The notes beneath the pieces are model-generated. The model was not told the DNA's origin. It worked only from the letters and a program-made list of their open reading frames with translations, and did not search any database. A program made the position numbers and the translations under genes. From assembly GCF_946480305.1 (NCBI RefSeq), contig NZ_CAMLJQ010000026.1, forward strand, positions 1 to 54,075: a stretch of 54,075 bases of DNA, read 5' to 3'. Of this stretch, positions 1-8,396 are shown piece after piece (the stretch's first letter is position 1; every line of letters starts with the position of its first letter). The stretch comes from an uncultured Caldimonas sp. (GTDB taxonomy: Bacteria; Pseudomonadota; Gammaproteobacteria; Burkholderiales; Burkholderiaceae).

Positions 1-78
1 CTCTGCGCCCTGGCAGGCACGCTCGCACAGTCCTCCGTAGTGTTAACAGGCCCTAAGCACCAGCAGGAGACGAAAGAC

Positions 79-1116
79 ATGGACACCACCCAGCGGCAAC
101 TCACGATGGCGCAGGCCATCGCCGAAGCGATCGGGCAGGAGATGGAGCGCGACGCGCGCGTGTTCGTGATGGGCGAGGACATCGCCCGCTACGGCGGCAT
201 CTTCAGCGCCACCTCGGGCCTGCTCCAGCGCTTTGGCGCCGAGCGCGTCATGGACACGCCCATTTCCGAGACGGCCTTCATCGGTGCCGCCACCGGTGCC
301 GCGGCCGAAGGGCTGCGGCCCATCGCCGAGCTGATGTTTGTCGACTTCTTCGGCGTGTGCATGGACCAGATCTACAACCACCTGGCGAAGAACACCTACA
401 TGTCGGGCGGCAGCCTGAAGTTGCCCGTCGTGCTGATGACCGCCATCGGCGGCGGCTATGGCGACGCCGCGCAGCACTCGCAGTGCCTGTATTCGGTGTT
501 CGCCCACGTGCCGGGGCTCAAGGTGGTGGTGCCGTCGAACGCGTACGACGCCAAGGGCCTGATGATCGAGGCCATCCGTGACGACAACCCCGTCATGTAT
601 TTCTTCCACAAGGGGATCATGGGCCTGCCGTGGATGAGCTACCACGAAGGCGCCACCACCGCGGTGCCCGAGGCGGCCTACAGCGTGCCGTTCGGTGTGG
701 CGCGCGTGGTGCGTGAAGGACGCGACGTGACGGTGGTGACCCTGAGCCAGATGGTGCACAAGGCGGTGGCCGCGGCCGAACGGCTGGAGCGGCAAGGCTG
801 CTCGGTCGAGGTGATCGACCTGCGCACGCTCGTGCCGCTCGATCGCGACACGGTGTTGCGCTCGGTCGCCAAGACCGGCCGGCTCGTGGTGGCCGACGAG
901 GACTACCTCCACTTCGGACTCTCCGGCGAGATCGCCGCGCTGGTGGCCGAGAACCTCGGCAATCTGGCATTGAAGTCGCCCGTCCGCCGGCTGGGCGTGC
1001 CGGGCGTGCCCATCCCCTACAGCCGGCCGCTCGAGCAGGCGGTGATCCCGTCGGTGGAGCGGATCGCCGAGCAGTGCATTGCGGCGATGGAGTCGCGCGT
1101 GATGGCGGCCGCATGA
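79..1116 (+). CDS. 2-oxoacid dehydrogenase E1 beta subunit (acetoin/pyruvate dehydrogenase type)
   Basis: 345 aa. Beta chain of a thiamine-diphosphate-dependent E1 (acetoin, pyruvate or branched-chain 2-oxoacid dehydrogenase), which together with an alpha chain decarboxylates the substrate and acylates a lipoyl group. The N-terminus (TMAQAIAEAIGQEMERD, then VMGEDIARYGGIF) and the C-terminal transketolase-C fold (GRDVTVVTLSQMVHKAV, VIDLRTLVPLD) are typical, and length matches the family. The ATG at 79 follows GGAGACGAAAGAC; an in-frame GTG at 40 would add 13 unconserved residues. Its stop overlaps the next start (ATGA), so it is co-translated with the lipoyl-domain gene. The alpha subunit should lie upstream of the window; bases 1-78 cannot be assigned. 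Substrate cannot be fixed from sequence alone. Family confidence is high. Confidence 0.93.
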   Translation: MDTTQRQLTMAQAIAEAIGQEMERDARVFVMGEDIARYGGIFSATSGLLQRFGAERVMDTPISETAFIGAATGAAAEGLRPIAELMFVDFFGVCMDQIYNHLAKNTYMSGGSLKLPVVLMTAIGGGYGDAAQHSQCLYSVFAHVPGLKVVVPSNAYDAKGLMIEAIRDDNPVMYFFHKGIMGLPWMSYHEGATTAVPEAAYSVPFGVARVVREGRDVTVVTLSQMVHKAVAAAERLERQGCSVEVIDLRTLVPLDRDTVLRSVAKTGRLVVADEDYLHFGLSGEIAALVAENLGNLALKSPVRRLGVPGVPIPYSRPLEQAVIPSVERIAEQCIAAMESRVMAAA

Positions 1117-1361
1117 AGGACGTCGTGCTCGACCCCGGCCTGTGGGAATCCATCGAGGCTGGCACCGAAGCCCTGCTCGATCAATGGCTCGTGGCCGAAG
1201 GCGACCACGTGGCGGCCGGCCAGCCCGTCGCACGCGCGGTGCTGGTCAAGAGCTCGATCGACGTGCCGGCACCCGCTGCAGGCACGGTGGAGCAGTTGTT
1301 GGTGCCCGCCGGCCAGACCTTCGGCCGCGGCGCGGTGCTGGCCCGCATCATCGAGACGTGA
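1113..1361 (+). CDS. stand-alone lipoyl (biotinyl/lipoyl-attachment) domain protein
   Basis: 82 aa, a single lipoyl domain with no E2 catalytic domain. The hammerhead pattern is clear: EGDHVAAGQPVARA, then the modifiable lysine in LVKSSIDVPAPAAGTV (K46), then VPAGQTFGRGAVLARI. It would carry the acyl group generated by the E1 next door. ATG at 1113 overlaps the E1 beta stop and its own TGA overlaps the GTG of the lipoate ligase gene, giving a tightly coupled trio. E2 proteins normally fuse this domain to a peripheral-subunit-binding and an acyltransferase domain, neither of which is present. Either the acyltransferase is a separate protein outside the window, or this is a free lipoyl carrier protein. 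Confidence 0.88.
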   Translation: MKDVVLDPGLWESIEAGTEALLDQWLVAEGDHVAAGQPVARAVLVKSSIDVPAPAAGTVEQLLVPAGQTFGRGAVLARIIET

Positions 1362-2101
1362 GCCGCAAAGCGGTTGCCGGCGCCCACCCTGCCGACGAGC
1401 AGATCTGGCTGCAGCAGGCACTCGCCGCACCGGTGCCTTGCCCGAGGTGGCGCGTGTGGCAGTACCGGGAGCCGGCCATCGTGGTGGGCCGTGCGCAGGG
1501 CATCGATCTCGCGGACCCCGAGCTGCCGGTGGTCAGGCGGCCCACCGGAGGCGGTGTGGTTCTGGTGGGCCCCTGGATGCTCGGCGTCTCGGTGGTGATG
1601 CCGCAGCGGCATCCGCTGTTGGGCCACGGCGTGCTCGCCGCATACCGGTGGCTCGGGCTGGCGCACGCGCGCTGGCTGCAGGGCTTCGGCATCGAAGCAC
1701 AGGTGCATCGCGGCCCCACTGCGGAGGCCCCGGCCGGCCTGGCCTGGGCTTGTTTCGGGGGGCTGTCGAGCGGGGAGCTGAGCGTTGGCGGTCGCAAGAT
1801 CACCGGCCTGGCGCAGGCCCGGCGGGGGCCCTGCGTGGCGCTCAGCGCAGGCACCCTCGTCACGGCTGCACCGTGGCGCCAACTGTGCCGGGCCGTGGGG
1901 CGGGAGGATCAGGCGCCGCTGCTGGCCGCGCGCACCACCGATGGCCAGGCGTTGCTCGCGCATGCGGTCGATGTGGAGGCCTGGTCGCAGGCCCTGCAAC
2001 ACGAGTTGGCCCGCTGGTTGGGGCCGCCGGGCAGGGTCGGCGAAGCGCATGACCGCTGCTCGTGGCACGCGCCCGCCAGAGACGCCCGCCCCCGCGTTTG
2101 A
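1358..2101 (+). CDS. lipoate-protein ligase A family protein
   Basis: 247 aa, BPL/LplA catalytic fold. Key motifs are RRPTGGGVVLVG (residues 60-71; the RRxTGGG loop binds lipoyl-AMP) and GGRKITGLAQARR carrying the family lysine. The likely reaction is ATP-dependent transfer of lipoate to the lysine of the lipoyl domain encoded immediately upstream. The GTG at 1358 overlaps the preceding TGA. The C-terminal accessory domain of E. coli LplA is absent, as in many short ligases, so an octanoyl- or lipoyl-transferase activity is also possible. The gene ends inside the FNR-type palindrome of the next promoter. Confidence 0.85.
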   Translation: MSRKAVAGAHPADEQIWLQQALAAPVPCPRWRVWQYREPAIVVGRAQGIDLADPELPVVRRPTGGGVVLVGPWMLGVSVVMPQRHPLLGHGVLAAYRWLGLAHARWLQGFGIEAQVHRGPTAEAPAGLAWACFGGLSSGELSVGGRKITGLAQARRGPCVALSAGTLVTAAPWRQLCRAVGREDQAPLLAARTTDGQALLAHAVDVEAWSQALQHELARWLGPPGRVGEAHDRCSWHAPARDARPRV

Positions 2102-2111
2102 TCCGCATCAA
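2098..2111 (+). promoter_or_regulatory. canonical FNR-type box, TTGAT-CCGC-ATCAA
   Basis: Perfect palindrome with the textbook FNR half-site TTGAT. A -10-like CATCTT lies 22 nt downstream (2134-2139), as expected for a class II promoter centred near -41.5. It sits 151 bp upstream of the histidine kinase gene at 2263 and overlaps the 3' end of the lipoate ligase gene. Confidence 0.7.
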
Positions 2112-2262
2112 GCCCCTACGGAGCTCCGTGGGGCATCTTTCTGCTCGCCGCGGATGGCGGGCATGCGTCCACCAGCCCCTGCACGGTCGTTGTGCGGCCG
2201 TGCAGCCGCGATCCCTTTGCGCGAGTTCGTTCCATGCCAGCTGTCCGACGCCATCCATCCAC

Positions 2263-4842
2263 ATGACAAGCAAGCTGCCTTTGTACTGGAGGGTGGCGGC
2301 CGTGCCCGCCGTGTTGGCGGTGGTGTTCGCCGCCTGCGGGGTGGCCCTCACGCAGACCCTGCTCGACGGATACCTGGAACGGCAGGCGGTTGCCGGTGTC
2401 AAGCAGGCGGCCGCCGCCTTCGCGCTGCGCGTTGCCGACACCCTCGCGCGCACGGCCGACCGCGTCGGATTGATGGCACGCCTGCAGACGGCGGAAGCGG
2501 GTGCGCCGGCCGCTGCGCTGCAACAGGCGATGCGGTGGACGGTGGAGCATCACAAGGACTATCACTGGCTGGCGGTGGTCGGGCCGGACGGCCGTATCGT
2601 TGCGGCCACCCGGGGCGAGCTCGTCGGCAGTCCTGTGCATCGCGACATGCTGCAGCAGCGGCAATCCGGCGAAATATCGCTGAGCGGCCTGCACGCGGTG
2701 GCTGGCATGGTGCCGCTGCGTGGCGAAGCGCCGGCCCTCGGCGTCGACTTGAGCACCCCCATCGTTGGCGGCGATGGCGCCCTCGCGGGCTGGCTCGTCG
2801 CGTGCATCGATTGGCGGACCATCCTCTCGCAGCGCGAGCCCATCCTCGGCCTGCATGTCGATTCCCGCCGCCAGGGCGTCAGCCTGCACGTCTATCCATC
2901 GCCGTCGGACCGGGCCAAGGCGTCGGCCTTGCGTTCGCACACCGTGGCCGCCTTGCCGCAAGAAGGGCCGCAGCCGGGCCGGGGGTTGGAGCGGGTGCGC
3001 TCCCCTGCCGGCGATACGCTGCTCGCGGCGTACGAGCCCGTGCCATACCGGCCGGGCGGGCAGGACCTGGGGTGGCGCGTGGTCGCCACCCAGCCGGTTG
3101 CCGTGGCCCTCGAGCCGTCGCTGGCATTGCAGCGCAGCATCACGCTGGGCGGAGGGCTGGCGGCCGTGCTGTTCGGTGCAGCCGGGTATGCCTTCTCCCG
3201 GCGCCTGATGCGGCCATACGAATCGCTGCTGGGAGCGATGACGCGACGCGTGCAGCAGAGCCGGGCCATCTCTGCCGGCACGCTGACGCGCTACCTCGAC
3301 GTGCTGACGGCGCACGCACGCGAACTCCCGTTGCCGCGCCTCGCTTCGGCGGGCGAGCCGCTGCAGCCTCTGAAGCCTCGGGAGGCGCTGGCGCTGCTCG
3401 CGCACGATGCCACCCGCCTGCAACGCGTGCTCGACGCCTTGCCCGTGGGCGTGATGATGTGCGACGCGGAGCAGCGGGTCGTGTACTGGAACGCCGCGGC
3501 CCGCGCCGTGTTCGGTTGGGCGGACAACGAAGTGCTGGGCCGGGGGGCGCAGGAAACCTTCGTGCAGGGGCCCGCTGCAGCGGTCATCCGCTCGCTGCTG
3601 TCCGACCTGCAAGGCTCGCCGACCGCAAGAGCGGAAGGGCCGGCGCGCCGCCACGACGGCCACGAGCTGTGGTGCGAGTGGCGGGCGATGCAAGCATGGG
3701 ACGACGCGGGCGAGTTTCTGGGCCACCTCGTGGTCGTCGACGACCTCACCGAGCGCCGGCAGTTGCAGCTGCGGCAGCAGGAGAAGGACGCGTTGCTGGC
3801 CGCGATCGTCGACTCGGCGAGCGACGCCATCGTGAGCGTCGACGCCGGCGGGCGCGTCACCTTGTTCAATCCGGCCGCGCAGGCCATCTTCCAGCGCAGC
3901 GCCGACGAGATGCTCGGCCAGCCGCTGGATGTGCTGCTGCCGGCAGACTACCGGGGCCGGCATCATGCCGACCTTGCTGCCTTTGGGCAGGAGGGGTGCT
4001 CGCGCCGGCCCATGGGCCGCAGCGGCCACGTGCGGGGCGTGCGTGCCGACGGGCACGAGTTGCGGCTGGACGCATCCATTTCGCAGGGCAACGTCAACGA
4101 CGCGCTGTTCATGACGGCCATCCTGCGTGACGTGACGGAGCGCGTCCAGGCAGAGGAGGCGCTCAAGCGATACCAGCTGGAGCTGAAGGCCCTGACGCAA
4201 CGGCTGATGCTGCAGGAGAAGCAGACCGCGCAACACATCGCCCAGGCGCTGCACGACCAGCTCGGGCAGACCCTGCTGGCGATACGCCTCACCTGGGAGG
4301 CCATGCGCGGGCTGCACCACAAGCTGGAGCACGCTCAGTTGCAGGATCTGGACGAGCGCATGGCGGCACTCATGCCGCTGGCGATGGCCGAAGTGCGCAA
4401 GGTGCTGGTGAATCTGCGCCCGCCGTTGCTCGAAGAGGAAGGCCTGGAGGCCGCGCTCGACAACGAGGTGAGGTCGTTGCGGTTGTCGTCACCGAATGCA
4501 GCGGTGGAGCTGGACGTCGCGCCCGGTGCGCAGGGGCGGCGCTGGCCGCCGGACGTGGAATACGCTGCGTTCACGATTGCTCGCGAAGCGATCGCCAACG
4601 CCTTGAAGCACGCGCGGGCAAGGTTCATCTGCGTCCTGCTCGAAGGCCGTGACGACAGGCTGCTGCTGCGCGTGGAAGACGACGGCGTGGGCCTGCCTGC
4701 GGGCTCGTCCACGGTACGCCCCGGGCATCTGGGTGTCGTCGGCATGCGCGAACGTGCCACTGCCATCGGTGGGGAGTTTTCGATCGGCCCAGGCCCCGAT
4801 TGCGGTACGGTCGTGCAATTGCGATGGAGCCACAACGCATGA
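2263..4842 (+). CDS. membrane PAS-domain sensor histidine kinase (NarX/HisKA_3 family)
   Basis: 859 aa. An N-terminal membrane segment (about residues 8-30) is followed by a roughly 250-residue extracytoplasmic sensor resembling a Cache/PDC fold, then a second membrane segment (about 287-305). Two cytoplasmic PAS domains follow, around 385-510 and 515-640; the second has the typical IVDSASDAIVSVDAGGRVTLFN start. Next come the HisKA_3 dimerisation helix with phospho-acceptor H664 in ALHDQLGQTL and a HATPase domain (EAIANALKHARA, VEDDGVGLP, GHLGVVGMRERA). ATG at 2263 is chosen because it precedes the first membrane segment. The stop overlaps the response regulator ATG (ATGA), so the two form a cognate pair. 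An FNR-type box lies upstream. The ligand is unknown. Confidence 0.93.
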   Translation: MTSKLPLYWRVAAVPAVLAVVFAACGVALTQTLLDGYLERQAVAGVKQAAAAFALRVADTLARTADRVGLMARLQTAEAGAPAAALQQAMRWTVEHHKDYHWLAVVGPDGRIVAATRGELVGSPVHRDMLQQRQSGEISLSGLHAVAGMVPLRGEAPALGVDLSTPIVGGDGALAGWLVACIDWRTILSQREPILGLHVDSRRQGVSLHVYPSPSDRAKASALRSHTVAALPQEGPQPGRGLERVRSPAGDTLLAAYEPVPYRPGGQDLGWRVVATQPVAVALEPSLALQRSITLGGGLAAVLFGAAGYAFSRRLMRPYESLLGAMTRRVQQSRAISAGTLTRYLDVLTAHARELPLPRLASAGEPLQPLKPREALALLAHDATRLQRVLDALPVGVMMCDAEQRVVYWNAAARAVFGWADNEVLGRGAQETFVQGPAAAVIRSLLSDLQGSPTARAEGPARRHDGHELWCEWRAMQAWDDAGEFLGHLVVVDDLTERRQLQLRQQEKDALLAAIVDSASDAIVSVDAGGRVTLFNPAAQAIFQRSADEMLGQPLDVLLPADYRGRHHADLAAFGQEGCSRRPMGRSGHVRGVRADGHELRLDASISQGNVNDALFMTAILRDVTERVQAEEALKRYQLELKALTQRLMLQEKQTAQHIAQALHDQLGQTLLAIRLTWEAMRGLHHKLEHAQLQDLDERMAALMPLAMAEVRKVLVNLRPPLLEEEGLEAALDNEVRSLRLSSPNAAVELDVAPGAQGRRWPPDVEYAAFTIAREAIANALKHARARFICVLLEGRDDRLLLRVEDDGVGLPAGSSTVRPGHLGVVGMRERATAIGGEFSIGPGPDCGTVVQLRWSHNA

Positions 4843-5480
4843 GCCGGATCTTCCTCGTCGATGACCACGCACTCGTGCGCGACGGCCTGCGCGCGGTGCT
4901 GCAGGCCGCGGGGCACGACATCGTCGGCGAAGCCGACCACCCCGACGAAGCGGCGCACGCGATCGTGCGCACCGCACCCGAGGTCGTGCTGCTGGACCTG
5001 AACCTCGGCGGGCGCTCCGGCCTCGACACCATCGACGCGGTGCGTTCGCGTGGAGGGCGGGCGCGGTTCCTGGTGCTCAGCATGTCGGCCCAGCCGCGGC
5101 ACGTGGCCCGTGCCCTGCAGCTGGGCGTCGACGGGTATCTGCTCAAGGATTCGCCCTCGCCGGAACTGCTGAAGGCGGTGGAGACCGTCGCGCGGGGGCG
5201 GCGCCACCTGGGGCCCGGCATTGCCGAGCTGGCGCTCGAAGTGCTTGCCCTGCCACGCGAGTCCGACCGCCTCGCGAGCCTGTCGAGCCGCGAGCAACAG
5301 ATCCTGATGCTGGTCGCACGTGGCCGATCGAGCGCCGAGGTGGCACGCGAACTCAACCTGTCGCCCAAGACGGTGGACACCTACCGCTCGCGGCTGATGC
5401 AGAAGCTCGACGTGGGCGACGTGCCGGCACTGGTGCGGCTGGCCATACGCGAAGGGCTGATCGACGTCAACGACGAGTAG
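4839..5480 (+). CDS. NarL/FixJ-family response regulator, partner of the 2263 kinase
   Basis: 213 aa. The receiver domain (1-120) has acidic D8/D9, phospho-acceptor D53 (VVLLDLNLGG) and K103 (GYLLKD). A LuxR-type helix-turn-helix spans about 145-195 (LSSREQQILMLVARG, LNLSPKTVDTYRSRLMQKL). ATG at 4839 overlaps the kinase TGA. It is expected to activate or repress promoters after phosphorylation by that kinase; the targets are not visible. Confidence 0.95.
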   Translation: MSRIFLVDDHALVRDGLRAVLQAAGHDIVGEADHPDEAAHAIVRTAPEVVLLDLNLGGRSGLDTIDAVRSRGGRARFLVLSMSAQPRHVARALQLGVDGYLLKDSPSPELLKAVETVARGRRHLGPGIAELALEVLALPRESDRLASLSSREQQILMLVARGRSSAEVARELNLSPKTVDTYRSRLMQKLDVGDVPALVRLAIREGLIDVNDE

Positions 5481-5506
5481 AGGCTCTGCACGTCGCACGC
5501 CCAAGC

Positions 5507-5524
5507 ACAAGCCGGCGGGCTTGT
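5507..5524 (+). terminator. possible hairpin terminator after the two-component operon
   Basis: ACAAGCC-GGCG-GGCTTGT forms a perfect 7-bp stem with a 4-nt loop, 26 nt after the response regulator stop. There is no clear U-tract (CAAATT follows), so it is a weak candidate. Confidence 0.35.
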
Positions 5525-5572
5525 CAAATTCACGCGCCAACCGACGGTTCCAGATCAAACCCGCCGGGGCCG

Positions 5573-5586
5573 TTGAGTTTCACTCT
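5573..5586 (+). promoter_or_regulatory. degenerate FNR-like half-site upstream of Crp/Fnr regulator 1
   Basis: TTGAG-TTTC-ACTCT has a good left half-site and a poor right one. CTACAG follows 21 nt later at the usual -10 distance. It could be an autoregulatory site of the downstream gene. Confidence 0.3.
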
Positions 5587-5683
5587 ACAAACCGCATCGA
5601 GAACTCCCTACAGCCGGTGCCGGCAACCGTTCATACAGTGGCATCACCGCGGGCGCATCGTCCCGCATCGGAGAGGCACCAAC

Positions 5684-6511
5684 ATGCATGCGTCCGTCAT
5701 CGATTCCGTCATCGGCACCACCCGCAGGCATCTCGTCGACACCAGGCCGGCGCCGGACCCGCTGCGCTGCAGCCTGTCGAAACTGCTGCGCTGGGCGGGT
5801 TGCGAAGACACCGCCGGCGAGCAGGCCGACCGGATCGTGTTTCCCGTTCGGCGCCTGCGCGCCGGCGGCGTTCTGCTACACGAGGAATCGTCATTCCACA
5901 GCGTGCATTTCGTTGTGGCGGGCACGTTCAAGTTCTCGCATTGCGACGAGGAAGGCTATGAACAGGTGCTGGGGTTCGCCATGCGAGGCGACGTGATCGG
6001 CCTCGATGGCATGGCCACGGGGCATTACGGTGCCACCGTCACCGCGCTCGAGGATTCCAGCGTGGCCAGCGTGCCGTATGCCGACCTGTGCCGGATTGCC
6101 AGCGAACTGCCGAGCGTGCAGGCCCTGCTGCAACAGTCCGCCAGCCGCGAGCTGCGCCGTGGCATCGAGACGCTGCGGCTCGTGTCCGCGGTCGGCTCCG
6201 AGGTCCGGCTTGCCCGCTTCCTGCTGCAGTGGTCTCAGCGTCATGCGCAGCTCGGCCAGTCCGGTCGCCGGATGGTGCTGCGCATGAGCCGGCGCGACAT
6301 CGCCAGCCACCTGGGCCTCGCCCACGAGACCGTCAGCCGCGCGTTCACGTCGCTTGCCGAATCGGGGTTGCTGAAGGTGTCGCACCGGCAGGTGGAGATC
6401 ATCGACTTCGACGCATTGCAGGCGTTGCAACGGCCCACCCGGCGGCTGCAGCAGGACGAGTGCGTGGCCGACCAAGGGCATGCGCGTCACGATGTGCACC
6501 TCTGCGCATGA
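5684..6511 (+). CDS. Crp/Fnr-family transcription regulator 1
   Basis: 275 aa. Cyclic-nucleotide-binding-like beta-roll (about 45-150), dimerisation helix, and C-terminal winged helix (SRRDIASHLGLAHETVSRAF). The recognition helix has E215, S218 and R219, the E-x2-S-R set that FNR, DNR and FixK use to read TTGA half-sites; this fits the palindromes spread through the window. The N-terminus has C29 and C40 but not the C-x2-C-x5-C cluster of oxygen-sensing FNR, so a [4Fe-4S] sensor is unlikely. The ligand could be haem/NO, another small molecule, or none. ATG at 5684 follows GGAGAGGCACCAAC. It is a paralogue of the gene at 28784. The hydrolase-like gene 10 nt downstream is probably co-transcribed. 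Confidence 0.92.
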   Translation: MHASVIDSVIGTTRRHLVDTRPAPDPLRCSLSKLLRWAGCEDTAGEQADRIVFPVRRLRAGGVLLHEESSFHSVHFVVAGTFKFSHCDEEGYEQVLGFAMRGDVIGLDGMATGHYGATVTALEDSSVASVPYADLCRIASELPSVQALLQQSASRELRRGIETLRLVSAVGSEVRLARFLLQWSQRHAQLGQSGRRMVLRMSRRDIASHLGLAHETVSRAFTSLAESGLLKVSHRQVEIIDFDALQALQRPTRRLQQDECVADQGHARHDVHLCA

Positions 6512-6521
6512 GCGGCGAGCC

Positions 6522-7238
6522 ATGGCAGCCCTGCACACGCCCCCGCAGCCCGGGGACAAGAACGACCGGTTCGGCCCGGACCAGTTGACGGGGGAACTGG
6601 TCATCCCTGGCGATGCCCACGCCCTGGTGCTGGCCGTCTATCCGCGTGCTGAAGACCTGCGCGCGCGCGGCCATCGTTTCATGCTGGGCGTCTTGCACAG
6701 CCTTCGCTTTGCGTCACTGTCGGTCGCCCTTGGCGTCGAAGAGCCATGCCGGACCGACGGCCTAGGTTCCGCGGTGTTGGCAATCGACCGCCTTCTCGGG
6801 TGGGTGCATGGCGAGCCGCGTCTGGCGTCGTTGCGAACGGTGCTGCTCGGAGTGGGGAGCGCAGCAGCCCCGGCGTTGATGGCGGCGGCACTCCATGAGC
6901 CTTCTCTGTCCGCGGTGGCAGCGCACTCAGGTGAAGTCGCTGCGGCGCACGCGGCGCTGATGCATCTGGGCAGCAAGGCGATGCTTCTGGTGGGCGCCGA
7001 CGACACGGCCGCCGTGGCAGGGTACCGCGAAGCCGCGCGCTCGGCCTACGGTGCGCCGCTGTTGGTGGAGGTGCCGAACGTGCGTGACCTGTCGACGAAT
7101 TGCGGGGGGCCGCAGGCGGTGACGATTCAATTGTCGCGCTGGTACGCGGCGCACCGCGCAACGCCTGCGGGTGCTGCCCGCGCCGGCGTGACGGGCGGTT
7201 TCGTGCCGACAGCCCCGAGCGAGTTGGAACCTGCCTGA
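6522..7238 (+). CDS. degenerate alpha/beta-hydrolase-like protein
   Basis: 238 aa. The order of elements follows the dienelactone-hydrolase-like protein at 38705-39367 in this window: an LTGELVIPGDAHALVLAVYP start against LPGDLVLPEDAQALIVFVHG, and a LLVGADD strand against LLIVGGAD. The nucleophile elbow reads LLGVGSAAAPAL where the paralogue has LFGASTGAAAAL, so the catalytic serine position appears to be glycine, and no catalytic-histidine motif is evident near the C-terminus. It is probably a non-catalytic relative. The start at 6522 lies 10 nt after the Crp/Fnr stop, suggesting one transcript. Confidence 0.65.
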   Translation: MAALHTPPQPGDKNDRFGPDQLTGELVIPGDAHALVLAVYPRAEDLRARGHRFMLGVLHSLRFASLSVALGVEEPCRTDGLGSAVLAIDRLLGWVHGEPRLASLRTVLLGVGSAAAPALMAAALHEPSLSAVAAHSGEVAAAHAALMHLGSKAMLLVGADDTAAVAGYREAARSAYGAPLLVEVPNVRDLSTNCGGPQAVTIQLSRWYAAHRATPAGAARAGVTGGFVPTAPSELEPA

Positions 7239-7429
7239 ACGGCATGAACGAGGCCGAACCGTGCAGCGCGGGCTTCAAGGTTCGGTCCGATCTTGTGGTG
7301 CGTATTGCCGATGGCACGGCCGCTCGGCCGGCCTTCGCCATGCGAGCAGCCGACGACGCAGCCCGCCGTCACGACGCGCGGAAACTCTTGCTTCCGTCGT
7401 TGACGGTCGGGCGAGGGCGACCTTGAGAC

Positions 7430-7741
7430 CTACCGGCGCAGGTTCATCAGCAGCACGCCGACCAGGGCGCCGACGCCGGCCGCGATGCCGACCGACTGCC
7501 ACGGATGCTGGTGCACGTACTCGTCGGTGGCACGGCCGGCCGCACGCGCCTTGTCGGCCGCGCTGCGCTCCAGCTCGCCGAGCCGGTGCTTCATGTCGGA
7601 CACACGGTCGCGCAGGCGGGCGTGCCACTCTTCCATCTCGCCATTGGCCTGATTTGCGGTGGAGCGCAGCAAGGCCTCCACGTCGTTCATTACGAGCTTC
7701 ATGTCGGCTGCGAGCCGGTCCTTCTGGGTTTGCGTGTCCAT
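7430..7741 (-). CDS. DUF883 family (YqjD/ElaB-like) membrane-anchored protein
   Basis: 103 aa. A long amphipathic/coiled helix (KDRLAADMKLVMNDVEALL onward) is followed by the hallmark VHQHPWQSVGIAAGVGALVG, a glycine-rich C-terminal membrane anchor. In E. coli the relatives YqjD and ElaB associate with ribosomes at the inner membrane in stationary phase. A paralogue lies at 24631. It is transcribed divergently from the lipoprotein gene at 7901, and both may use the palindrome at 7832; on this strand a GATGAT -10 stands 22 nt from it. Confidence 0.9.
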   Translation of the reverse strand: MDTQTQKDRLAADMKLVMNDVEALLRSTANQANGEMEEWHARLRDRVSDMKHRLGELERSAADKARAAGRATDEYVHQHPWQSVGIAAGVGALVGVLLMNLRR

Positions 7742-7831
7742 CGTCAGTGCTCCGTCGGGGCGCCCTTGACCAGCCTGCGGCGCAGGGGGCGGAGCGCGTT
7801 CCCATCATCGGCAGGGCGTATCTCGCGAGCG

Positions 7832-7845
7832 TTGAGAAAGCTCAC
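7832..7845. promoter_or_regulatory. FNR-like box TTGAG-AAAG-CTCAC, divergent
   Basis: Rightward, CACACT begins 21 nt after the box (7867-7872). Leftward, GATGAT lies 22 nt away (7804-7809). One site could therefore serve both the lipoprotein operon at 7901 and the DUF883 gene on the minus strand. Confidence 0.62.
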
Positions 7846-7900
7846 TTCTGCTCGCGTGCGCGAGGCCACACTCGAAGGCCTGTCAACGCAGGAGCACCTC

Positions 7901-8368
7901 ATGTCCGCCATGTCCCGATACCCCGTGGTCGCCACCATGCTTGCCGCGTCGCTGGCGCTCGCCGGTTGCCAGACGCCGCCCACCAACGAGCAGAGTGGCA
8001 TGGTGGTCGGTGGCGTGCTCGGCGGGCTGTTGGGCTCGCAGGTCGGGCACGGCAGCGGTCGCACCGCCGCCACCATCATCGGCGCGCTCGCGGGCGCGAT
8101 GGTGGGCAGCGCCGTGGGTCGCTCGATGGACGAGACCGACCGCATGAAGACCGCCACGGCGCTGGAAACCGTGCGCACCGGCGTGCCGGCCTACTGGACC
8201 AACCCGGACACCGGTGCCCAATACACCGTCACGCCGACCCGCACCATCGAGTCCAACGAAGGGCCGTGCCGCGAGTACACGATCGATGCCTACATCGGCG
8301 GCAAGAAGGAGAAGGTCTACGGCACCGCGTGCCGCCAGGCCGATGGCAACTGGAAGGTCGTGCAGTAG
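7901..8368 (+). CDS. glycine-zipper lipoprotein, 17-kDa surface antigen-like
   Basis: 155 aa. A lipoprotein signal peptide ends in the lipobox LALAGC (lipidated C23). A glycine-zipper segment follows (GMVVGGVLGGLLGSQVGHG and IIGALAGAMVGSAVGRSMD), then a C-terminal domain with YWTNPDTGAQYTVTPTRT and CREYTIDAYIGGKKEKVYG. The envelope location is well supported; the function is unknown, with relatives linked to outer-membrane or envelope stress. It is first in a likely operon with the CBS gene 28 nt downstream. Confidence 0.85.
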   Translation: MSAMSRYPVVATMLAASLALAGCQTPPTNEQSGMVVGGVLGGLLGSQVGHGSGRTAATIIGALAGAMVGSAVGRSMDETDRMKTATALETVRTGVPAYWTNPDTGAQYTVTPTRTIESNEGPCREYTIDAYIGGKKEKVYGTACRQADGNWKVVQ

Positions 8369-8396
8369 CGCCAGCGAAACCACAAGGAGACACGCC

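Noticed and set aside
2116..4332. Minus-strand frame of about 740 codons opposite the histidine kinase
   Set aside because: Same type of antisense shadow, with no motif and no promoter; the kinase on the plus strand explains the region.
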